From the NCBI GenBank assembly GCA_003510795.1, contig DOKP01000046.1, positions 1 through 5,775 on the forward strand: DNA of 5,775 nucleotides, read 5' to 3'. Each line of letters opens with the position of its first letter. The stretch's first letter is position 1. A model generated the notes under the pieces. That model did no database searches. It saw nothing but the letters and a program-made list of their open reading frames with translations, and was not told where the DNA came from. The stretch comes from Candidatus Moraniibacteriota bacterium (GTDB lineage Bacteria > Patescibacteriota > Minisyncoccia > Moranbacterales > UBA9337). Shown here in pieces: positions 1 to 5,133 of the stretch. The position numbers and the translations under genes were made by a program.

Positions 1-43
1 TCATCCTCCTTGGGGTCGGATTCGCTTCACTCGGAATGACACC
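1..43. repeat. Probable dispersed repeat at window edge
   Basis: On the minus strand this stretch reads GTCATTCCGAGTGAAGCG followed by AATCCGACCCC. It closely resembles the family of short dispersed repeats (CATTCCGAG...AAGCGAATC type) found in many copies in intergenic DNA of diverse bacteria. It is much more GC-rich than the flanking AT-rich DNA and lies just beyond the secF terminator. Only one copy is in the window, so the repeat status rests on family resemblance and not on a second copy seen here. No coding frame is apparent. Confidence 0.5.
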
Positions 44-100
44 GTAGCAGTATTTAAATTGATTTGGTATTATTCTTTTAAAAATTATTTATTATCCCGC

Positions 101-132
101 AAAAAAACAACCCACCTAAAGTGGATTGTTTT
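101..132 (-). terminator. Intrinsic terminator of secDF operon
   Basis: Arms at 104-115 and 121-132 form a 12-bp stem around a 5-nt loop. The one mismatch on the plus strand becomes a G-U wobble in the minus-strand RNA, so the stem is fully paired in that direction. On the minus strand the right arm runs into seven U (the seven A at 101-107). It begins 2 nt after the secF stop codon, so it ends the secD-secF transcript. Confidence 0.9.
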
Positions 133-134
133 AC

Positions 135-1112
135 TTAATTTTTCTTTTTATATTCAATATTATAATTACTTACCAATAAAGCAGATGCCACAAATATTGA
201 AGAATATGTTCCGAATACTACTCCGATTAGAATTGCCAAAGAAAAATATTTAATAGATTCTCCGCCAAATAGTACGATGGTTATCAACACAATTATCACT
301 GTCATGGAAGTATTGATGGAGCGGGCGATTGTTTCAACGATTGATTTATTAACTATGGATTCAAAGCTTGTTTTTCTATCAGATTTAATTAAATTTTCTC
401 TAATTCTGTCGTAAACTACGATTGTATCATTTACTGAGTAGCCTAGTATTGTTAGCAGCGCAGCGATAAAAGAAGCTTCTATCTCGACATCGAAAAACTT
501 TCCCAATAAAACAAAAATTCCCAAAGTAATTATGATATCATGAGCCAAGGCGACAATCGCACCTATTCCATATTGCCAAGAAGCAATTGGATGGGAAATT
601 TTTCTAAATGACCAGGCGATATAAAGAGCAATTCCAATAACTGCCAAAATAATTGCTAAAATAGCATTTTCTTTTAATTGTTTGGAGACAGATGAACCGA
701 TAAAATCAACTCTAAGCATCTCCACTTTTCCTTCAAATTCGTTAAGTTTTTCAATTACTTTTTGATTAAGGTCTTCGTCTGAGCCGATATACCTTAAAAT
801 AATGACATCGTTTTGAGATTCTTGAACATTCAAACTTGTCAGACCCAAATCTTTTATTTTTTCTTGAACTTCCTCTCTAGAAGGAGTTTTGAACTCTTTG
901 GCTACCTCTTTTTGTTCCTCTTTCGTAGGGTTATTTTCAGGGGCATCGGTGGGAACAATTTCTTCTTGGGAAAATTGTATTTCCATCAATGTCCCGCCCT
1001 TGAAATCAATACCCAATTTTAGTCCCCAAAAAAACAAAGCCAAAATACTGGCGACCACCAATACAGATGAAAAAATGTAGGTATATTTTCTTTTTCCTAT
1101 TATGTTTATCAT
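135..1112 (-). CDS. secF: Protein translocase subunit SecF
   Basis: SecF pairs with SecD in the membrane and uses proton flow to help pull exported proteins out of the SecYEG channel. The 325-residue product is family-sized. It has an N-terminal membrane segment at about 11-30, the GIDFKGG motif (34-40), VDFIGSSVSKQL (135-146), then five further hydrophobic segments. These include the HD pair (191-192), LGYSVNDTIVVYDRIREN (223-240) and RSINTS (264-269), all classic SecF signatures. Between FKGG and the first periplasmic fold (about 49-82) is a Glu/Lys/Pro-rich stretch that I judge longer than usual. The ATG at 1112 lies 9 nt after the secD stop with no Shine-Dalgarno sequence, so translation probably depends on coupling to secD. 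A strong terminator follows directly. Confidence 0.97.
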   Translation of the reverse strand: MINIIGKRKYTYIFSSVLVVASILALFFWGLKLGIDFKGGTLMEIQFSQEEIVPTDAPENNPTKEEQKEVAKEFKTPSREEVQEKIKDLGLTSLNVQESQNDVIILRYIGSDEDLNQKVIEKLNEFEGKVEMLRVDFIGSSVSKQLKENAILAIILAVIGIALYIAWSFRKISHPIASWQYGIGAIVALAHDIIITLGIFVLLGKFFDVEIEASFIAALLTILGYSVNDTIVVYDRIRENLIKSDRKTSFESIVNKSIVETIARSINTSMTVIIVLITIVLFGGESIKYFSLAILIGVVFGTYSSIFVASALLVSNYNIEYKKKN

Positions 1113-1121
1113 TTTTTTAAA

Positions 1122-2825
1122 TTATTTTTTCTTAGAGTCTGTTCTTATTACTAACCATAATCTGTTAGCTATCCAATCTCCAGTAACAAATTGCAAAATT
1201 ATTCTCACTAAAACAATTGCCGTAAACATTGAGAGAGCTACTCCAATAGTCAATATCACTGCAAAGCCCTTAACAAAGCCGGTTCCCATCCAAATAAGAA
1301 TCATAGAAGTAATTATAGTAGAATAATTTCCATCTCGAATGCTAGACCAGGCTCGGCGAAAACCTTCATTGATAGCACTTTCCAAGCCGCGTCCATCGCG
1401 TAATTCTTCTTTAATTCTTTCAAAAATCAAAACATTGGCGTCTACCGCCATTCCAATGGAAAGGATAAATCCAGCAATTCCAGAAAGAGTCAAAGTTATA
1501 GGCCAATCAGAAACTACTCCCGAAAGTTTAAAAATACTGATCATCATCGCGGAGTAAATAAACAAAGCAATTGTGGCGATAAATCCAAAGAATCGATAGT
1601 ATAAAATCATAAAAATTCCCACAATTGCTAGTCCCGCCACTCCAGCTTTGAGACTTTTTTCCAAAGATGCTTTGCCTAGAGAAGCGCCCACACTTTGCTG
1701 AGAAACTAATTTTATCGGCACGGGCAATGCGCCTTCATTAAGTCTTCTTTTTAATTCTTTGGCCTCATCTACGGTAAAATTACCAGTAATGACAGCTTCT
1801 CCGGCGGTAATTTCAGCTTGTACTACGGGCGCACTAATAATTTCATTATCCAAATAAATAGCCACTTTCTTGCCCATATTGCGCTTAGTAATTTCTGCAA
1901 AAAGTTTCGCCCCCTCATCATCAAATTTTAATTGTACTTGGGGTTCTGATACTCCTTGATCAGTAAAAACAACAGCTGTATCTTTTAAGTTTTTTCCAGT
2001 AAGTTCAGTTTCTTTCCAAATCCAGTAATCCTGATAAGCGTCAGCCGTTTGCTTGGAAAACAAAATATGCTGAGCTTTAATCTCCTTATTATTTTCCTCC
2101 CCTTTTTCTTCTAATTTTTTGATAATATGCCAACCAAAATCAGTTTCTACCAATTCTGGATAAAATTCTCCATTTTTTAAATTTCCATTAAACAACACTT
2201 CGTCAAATTGAGGCACTAAGTCCCCTTTCTTCATAAAATCTAAAACTCCATCCGTATCTTTTGAACCAGGATCTTGATTGAATTCTTCGGCTAGCGTGGC
2301 GAAATCCCCGCCATCTTTAATTTTCTGCAATGTATCTATGGCAGATTTTCGTGAAGTCTCATTGCTGGGCGCCAACATTTCATTAAATTTTTCTTTCTCA
2401 GCTTTTTGCTCTTCTTCGGTTTTTTCTTCTTTGAATTCCAAATAAGGGGTTTCTTTAATTAAATCTTTTAAATCCTCGGCACTTTTGGCTCCGGGATATT
2501 CTATGATAATTCGAGGAGGATTGCCAGCTACTGCCTGGATTAATGCTTCGCTAGTTCCAGTAGCGTTAACTTTTCTCTCCAAAACATCTTGGGCGGCTTG
2601 CACAGCTTCTTCTTTCTTATTTTCATCTATTTTGGAAGTATCCACTTCATATTCCAAACGATAACCTCCCTGTAAATCCAGGCCCAAATTAATTTGGGCT
2701 TTATTAACAAAATCAAAAATCGGCGACATAAATCCAACCGTCTTAGGATAGGCCACCACTATCGAAACTATAGCCAGGAAGACAACTAGTGAAAATTTTA
2801 ATCTAATTTTATTTTGAATACTCAT
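1122..2825 (-). CDS. secD: Protein translocase subunit SecD with inserted parvulin-like domain
   Basis: SecD is the larger partner of SecF in proton-driven late-stage protein export. The 567-residue product has an N-terminal membrane anchor (about 8-27), LGLDLQGG (47-54), a first P1 segment ending near PYLEF (127-131), and an unusual insert (about 135-268). The P1 base then resumes at TGKNLKDTAV (276-285), with SAPVV (331-335) and GALPVPIKL (365-373). About five C-terminal membrane segments follow, with the conserved GMAVDANVLIFERIKEE (458-474). The insert resembles a PpiC/parvulin prolyl isomerase (separate entry), and the P1 head would sit outside the cytoplasm. The ATG at 2825 lies 7 nt downstream of a TATAAT box, which suggests a leaderless mRNA. 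It is followed by secF after 9 nt. The SecD identity is certain; the activity of the insert is inference. Confidence 0.97.
   Translation of the reverse strand: MSIQNKIRLKFSLVVFLAIVSIVVAYPKTVGFMSPIFDFVNKAQINLGLDLQGGYRLEYEVDTSKIDENKKEEAVQAAQDVLERKVNATGTSEALIQAVAGNPPRIIIEYPGAKSAEDLKDLIKETPYLEFKEEKTEEEQKAEKEKFNEMLAPSNETSRKSAIDTLQKIKDGGDFATLAEEFNQDPGSKDTDGVLDFMKKGDLVPQFDEVLFNGNLKNGEFYPELVETDFGWHIIKKLEEKGEENNKEIKAQHILFSKQTADAYQDYWIWKETELTGKNLKDTAVVFTDQGVSEPQVQLKFDDEGAKLFAEITKRNMGKKVAIYLDNEIISAPVVQAEITAGEAVITGNFTVDEAKELKRRLNEGALPVPIKLVSQQSVGASLGKASLEKSLKAGVAGLAIVGIFMILYYRFFGFIATIALFIYSAMMISIFKLSGVVSDWPITLTLSGIAGFILSIGMAVDANVLIFERIKEELRDGRGLESAINEGFRRAWSSIRDGNYSTIITSMILIWMGTGFVKGFAVILTIGVALSMFTAIVLVRIILQFVTGDWIANRLWLVIRTDSKKK
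2045..2420 (-). other. Parvulin (PpiC-type) domain inserted in SecD P1 region
   Basis: SecD residues about 136-261 carry parvulin hallmarks: GGDFATLAEEFNQDPGSKD (172-190), then a GVLDFMKKGDLVPQFDEVLF stretch (193-212) matching the GxLGxFxxGxMVxxFxxAxF pattern, KNGEF (217-221), and VETDFGWHIIKKLEE (226-240) matching the VxTxFGYHIIKV end of the fold. The strand that normally opens a parvulin and holds the HIL histidine (IKAQHILFSKQTADAY, 249-264) comes after the body. This fits a circular permutation or the start of a second, truncated copy. Parvulins catalyse cis-trans isomerisation of prolyl bonds, and PrsA, SurA and PpiD do so outside the cytoplasm. Catalysis here is unproven, and a purely chaperone-like substrate-holding role is possible. 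Confidence 0.85.
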
Positions 2826-2832
2826 ATCTTCG

Positions 2833-2861
2833 ATTATAAGCTAGAATTCAAAGCTTGGCAA
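2833..2861 (-). promoter_or_regulatory. Sigma70-type promoter of secDF, leaderless
   Basis: On the minus strand, TTGCCA (2861-2856, 5 of 6 matches to TTGACA) is followed by a 17-nt spacer and a perfect TATAAT (2838-2833). Only 7 nt (CGAAGAT) separate the -10 box from the secD ATG. Transcription should therefore start at or within a base or two of the start codon, giving a leaderless mRNA. Confidence 0.8.
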
Positions 2862-2875
2862 TATTTACCAACATT

Positions 2876-2940
2876 TTAGCATGTTAGCATATTAACATAC
2901 CAACAATGACGTCATAATAAAACTATGGCCGCGAGTTGGT
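2876..2940. repeat. Cluster of short palindromes between the GIY-YIG gene and secD
   Basis: The 123-bp gap holds several small symmetric elements besides the secD promoter: TTAGCAT twice (2876-2882, 2884-2890), the inverted repeat ATGTTA/TAACAT (2881-2886, 2893-2898), the perfect palindrome ATGACGTCAT (2906-2915), and ACCAAC/GTTGGT arms (2899-2904, 2935-2940). No U-run follows any of them, so no standard terminator for the GIY-YIG gene is visible. They could be operator sites for the secD promoter just downstream, but in AT-rich DNA some will be chance. Confidence 0.3.
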
Positions 2941-2948
2941 GACTAATT

Positions 2949-3200
2949 TTATTGAGAAAGATTTTTAATTAGTTCTAATTTTTTAATTCGGCTTAGTTTT
3001 TTAACTTGGGATTCTCTTATTAGCGCGGTTGATTTATTTTTTGATTTTTCAAACCACATCAAAAAGACTGGGCGACGCATTTTAGTATATCGGGCGCCCA
3101 ATTTAGAACTATTGTGTTCAACTAATCTTCTTTTTAAATCTGTAGTGATACCCGTATATAAAGTTTCATCTGCACACTTCAGTATGTAAACATAATACAT
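2949..3200 (-). CDS. Small GIY-YIG domain protein (YhbQ/UPF0213-like)
   Basis: The 83-residue protein is a complete single GIY-YIG nuclease-fold domain of the YhbQ/UPF0213 type. It begins YYVYILKCADETLYTGITTD (2-21), containing the YVY and YTGIT core, followed by LKRRLVEHN (22-30, catalytic-type Arg and His-Asn), ARYTKMRRPVFLMWFE (36-51), and a Glu in IRESQVKKLSRIKK (61-74). Members of this family are small DNA-interacting proteins with suspected nuclease or repair roles; their cellular function is not settled. The ATG at 3200 is the only start that keeps the whole first strand. No Shine-Dalgarno sequence precedes it, and an extended -10 box about 37 nt upstream gives it its own promoter. It is not obviously linked in function to either neighbour. 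Confidence 0.92.
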   Translation of the reverse strand: MYYVYILKCADETLYTGITTDLKRRLVEHNSSKLGARYTKMRRPVFLMWFEKSKNKSTALIRESQVKKLSRIKKLELIKNLSQ

Positions 3201-3237
3201 AGTAATTATTTTACAAAAACTTTTTTAAACTTAATTT

Positions 3238-3246
3238 ATTATAGCA
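3238..3246 (-). promoter_or_regulatory. Extended -10 promoter for GIY-YIG gene
   Basis: The minus strand reads TGCTATAAT, a perfect extended -10 element (TGnTATAAT). No convincing -35 box lies at the right distance, which is tolerated by extended -10 promoters. Transcription would start near 3231 and give a leader of about 30 nt before the ATG at 3200. It lies immediately after the msrB remnant stop codon (3249-3247). Confidence 0.6.
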
Positions 3247-3384
3247 CTATTCAAATAGATAAAGATATTTTTCGTAACCCTTATCCTTTAATTCTTCTTT
3301 GGGGATAAAAAGCAAAGCGGCAGAATTCATGCAATAGCGTTTTCCTCCCTTGTCTTTTGGGCTGTCATTAAAATGGCACTTCAT
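3247..3384 (-). pseudogene. Truncated MsrB (methionine-R-sulfoxide reductase) remnant
   Basis: This frame encodes the C-terminal end of an MsrB domain: [10 protein letters not shown] (compare GHVFNDGP), then [20 protein letters not shown] with the catalytic-type Cys of the RYCxNS motif, and ends [10 protein letters not shown]. Only about 45 residues remain. The preceding roughly 100 residues of MsrB, including the CxxC zinc sites and the GWPSF segment, are absent. The frame is +1 relative to msrA and overlaps its last codons by 17 nt. Removing one T from the T-run in the minus strand (plus-strand A run 3392-3398) would join the two as ...[14 protein letters not shown], so an MsrA-MsrB fusion probably lost most of MsrB by deletion and later shifted frame. 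An ATG at 3384 exists, preceded by AAGGAG with no spacer, so a 45-residue product is possible but should not be an active MsrB. Confidence 0.85.
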
Positions 3385-4054
3385 CTCCTTGAAAAAAATT
3401 TTTCTCGCGAGCTTTTCCCTGGTGTTTCTCAATAAACGAATTCCTACCCGAAGCGCTCCTGTAAAGCTTGTAGCGAACATTGTTTTTTTTATAATAATCT
3501 TGATGGTATTCTTCAGCGGCCCAGAATTTTTTGCGAGGCAAAATTTCTACATCCAGGGGTTTATCATAAATTTTTTTGGCATCAATTTCATCAATAACTG
3601 CTTGGGCAATATTTTTTTCTTCTTTGTTCTCATAGTAAATAGCGGGAGAATATTGAACTCCTCGATCGCCAAATGAACCGTTTGCATCAGTCGGATCGGT
3701 GTAAAGAATAATGTGCTCCACTAAGTTTTTGTAAGTTGTTTTTTTGGGATAATAAGTAACCTCCACCACTTCTCTATGTCCACCCTCAGCATAATTTTCA
3801 TAAGTAGGATTTTCACTTTCGCCCCCAGAATATCCGGAAGTTACTTTAAAAATTCCTTGTAGTTTCTCAAAATCAGCTTCCACGCACCAAAAACATCCTC
3901 CGGCAAATACAGCGGTTTTAGCATTAATTGGAATGGTTATATTTTTCATAGAATTATTATTAATAAATAAGTTACTTCTTAACACTACAATTAAAAATAT
4001 ACTGGCTACTAAAATTAATCCGCCCAATATTTTAAGCTTATCTCCCTTATTCAT
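3368..4054 (-). CDS. msrA: Membrane-anchored peptide-methionine (S)-S-oxide reductase MsrA
   Basis: MsrA reduces the S-epimer of methionine sulfoxide in oxidised proteins. The 228-residue product has a hydrophobic segment (about 8-25) after a basic N-terminus and no lipobox Cys, so it is probably an uncleaved anchor placing the enzyme outside the cytoplasm. The catalytic domain shows [16 protein letters not shown] (48-63) with nucleophile Cys54 and a second Cys57, VTSGYSGG (71-78), [12 protein letters not shown] (90-101), [24 protein letters not shown] (118-141), and EEYHQDYY (181-188). [14 protein letters not shown] (198-211) is the usual transition toward an MsrB half in MsrA-MsrB fusions. 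Here the tail runs only to DEVPF, and MsrB survives as an out-of-frame fragment. The ATG at 4054 has no Shine-Dalgarno sequence and starts 10 nt after a possible small gene. The MsrA domain itself looks intact and active. Confidence 0.96.
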   Translation of the reverse strand: MNKGDKLKILGGLILVASIFLIVVLRSNLFINNNSMKNITIPINAKTAVFAGGCFWCVEADFEKLQGIFKVTSGYSGGESENPTYENYAEGGHREVVEVTYYPKKTTYKNLVEHIILYTDPTDANGSFGDRGVQYSPAIYYENKEEKNIAQAVIDEIDAKKIYDKPLDVEILPRKKFWAAEEYHQDYYKKNNVRYKLYRSASGRNSFIEKHQGKAREKNFFQGDEVPF

Positions 4055-4064
4055 ACTTGGTGCT

Positions 4065-4211
4065 TTAATTTTTTGACCAAATAGCCGGCCAAAAAAGCAA
4101 CACCTTGCTAAAACGCTTGTAGCCCAAACGATTAAAAATTATCGGCACCACAAATAACAGTATATTTATAATAAGCGAATTATTTGTTTTTAAAGATTTT
4201 TTAATATTCAT
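4065..4211 (-). CDS. Possible 48-residue membrane peptide upstream of msrA
   Basis: An ATG at 4211 opens a 48-codon frame. The product begins MNIKKSLKTNNSL, has a hydrophobic stretch IINILLFVVPIIF (about 14-26) that could span or enter the membrane, a basic patch RLGYKRFSK (28-36), and a second short hydrophobic piece VLLFWPAIW (37-45). I do not recognise a family. In its favour, it ends 10 nt before the msrA ATG, a gap like the 9 nt between secD and secF, and it fills an otherwise empty stretch. Against it, it is short, AT-rich and has no visible ribosome binding site. It could also be the tail of a decayed membrane protein gene. Confidence 0.4.
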   Translation of the reverse strand: MNIKKSLKTNNSLIINILLFVVPIIFNRLGYKRFSKVLLFWPAIWSKN

Positions 4212-4272
4212 ATATTAATTTTGGTGAATTATTTTTTTGTAACCTTAAAAGAATTGTTTATTAATAATACGT

Positions 4273-4308
4273 AAAAAATACCATTTTCTTTCATGAAAAT
4301 GGTATTTT
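4273..4308 (-). terminator. Intrinsic terminator after the unrecognised gene
   Basis: A perfect 14-bp inverted repeat (4275-4288 and 4295-4308) with a 6-nt loop is followed on the minus strand by a U-run (the A-run at 4273-4278). It lies about 85 nt beyond the stop of the gene ending at 4394 and separates that module from the msrA group. The plus-strand reading lacks a T-run beyond the stem, so activity is expected mainly in the minus direction. The rest of the 4212-4393 gap shows no gene. Confidence 0.8.
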
Positions 4309-4393
4309 CAACCAATTTCCCTCTTTATTTCGAGAGAAAATTAAAAAATCTGCCCACAATACGGGAAGCGCGTTGCAAACAAATGATTATTTT

Positions 4394-5014
4394 TTAATAA
4401 AGTATTCTTTTTGCAAGTTTAATATCTAATACCAAAATCCAGCTTTTCAAATGTTGCTGCAATGCCTTTTGGTCTTTAATTGGTTTTTTCCAAGGCATAT
4501 GCTCCGCGCAACCAAAAGAAAAACATTCTAATCGAATAAATTTTCTTTTTACTGTTTCTTTAATTGGTTTTTTTGCTAATTCGCTAGAATTAAAAACATT
4601 CTTCTTGAGATGTTCTCTCAGTATTTCAATTCTTTCTTTATATTCATTTTCCCGCTCATCAATAAGGTTTTTCCAGATATCCAAAAATTGATCTTCGATT
4701 CCCATACTCCCCATCCAATTCAAAAAAGTTTCTGACACCATGTCCCGCACCTCACTCCAAAATTTTTTTCTTTTTATATTTACAAATTGGACAGAATCAT
4801 CAATTAAAAATAACAATAAGATCAACCCCGTAACTTCAAGCTCATTGAAAATTCTATTCTGATCCTCTTGATCTCTTTTTTCAAAATCAATCAATTTTCG
4901 AAACTGCCCATCTCTAAAAACAGTAAATGCCGATTCGCAAACCATCTGCACCAAAAAACCAGCTTCTTTCTCAGGATCATTATTACTAAATAATTTTTGC
5001 AACATAGAGTTCAT
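4394..5014 (-). CDS. Unrecognised helical protein with Cys/His-rich C-terminal patch
   Basis: I do not recognise this 206-residue protein. It is predicted mostly helical and charged, with a hydrophobic helix VTGLILLLFLID inside an otherwise soluble pattern, a long charged helix of coiled-coil character (DERENEYKERIEILREHLKK), and a conserved-looking segment RLECFSFGCAEHMPWKKP, whose two Cys and one His could bind metal. It has no signal peptide. The frame extends further to a TTG at 5077 (227 residues). I prefer the ATG at 5014 because the extra 21 codons are almost pure Lys/Ile/Leu from AT-rich DNA, like the non-coding leader before the neighbouring PaaX-like gene. Neither start has a Shine-Dalgarno sequence. 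A copy of the 22-bp palindromic repeat lies 76 nt upstream of the ATG, and no terminator separates the gene from the PaaX-like gene, so the two may share control. Confidence 0.8.
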   Translation of the reverse strand: MNSMLQKLFSNNDPEKEAGFLVQMVCESAFTVFRDGQFRKLIDFEKRDQEDQNRIFNELEVTGLILLLFLIDDSVQFVNIKRKKFWSEVRDMVSETFLNWMGSMGIEDQFLDIWKNLIDERENEYKERIEILREHLKKNVFNSSELAKKPIKETVKRKFIRLECFSFGCAEHMPWKKPIKDQKALQQHLKSWILVLDIKLAKRILY

Positions 5015-5090
5015 ACTTTTTAATTTAACTTTTATTTTTATTTTTTTATCACTAACTCTATTTAATTTAATTCTCAAACGTACATCATCA

Positions 5091-5112
5091 TTACAGTGTT
5101 AGGACGGCCGTC
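5091..5112. repeat. 22-bp direct repeat, copy A, with GACGGCCGTC palindrome
   Basis: TTACAGTGTT followed by AGGACGGCCGTC is identical over 22 bp to 5754-5775 and in the same orientation, 663 bp apart. It contains a perfect 10-bp palindrome (5103-5112) that is all G/C except its A and T, in a strongly AT-rich setting. It lies 21 nt after the stop of the PaaX-like gene and ahead of the next gene. It is a candidate operator or unit boundary. Confidence 0.85.
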
Positions 5113-5133
5113 ACCAGATTGTAAGGCAAATAT

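Noticed and set aside
59..253. 64-codon plus-strand frame at the left edge
   Set aside because: It runs across the secF terminator hairpin and into antisense secF; composition is low-complexity and no domain is visible.
3208..3236. Second -10-like TAAAAT 7 nt before the GIY-YIG ATG, suggesting another leaderless start
   Set aside because: No acceptable -35 box lies at 16-18 nt, and the perfect extended -10 at 3238-3246 is a much better candidate.
3350..3676. 108-codon open frame on the plus strand
   Set aside because: It lies antisense to msrA, which has strong family motifs; the translated sequence is Phe/Ile-rich with no recognisable domain, as expected of a shadow frame in AT-rich DNA.
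5015..5077. N-terminal extension of the unrecognised protein from the TTG at 5077
   Set aside because: The extra codons are almost entirely Lys/Ile/Leu/Asn from AT-rich DNA and resemble the non-coding leader before the PaaX-like gene. Kept only as an alternative start.
5091..5119. Sigma70 promoter contained in the 22-bp repeat
   Set aside because: CTGTAA(T) in the minus reading is only a poor -10 match, and no -35 box occurs at the right spacing in either orientation, so a promoter cannot be supported from sequence alone.
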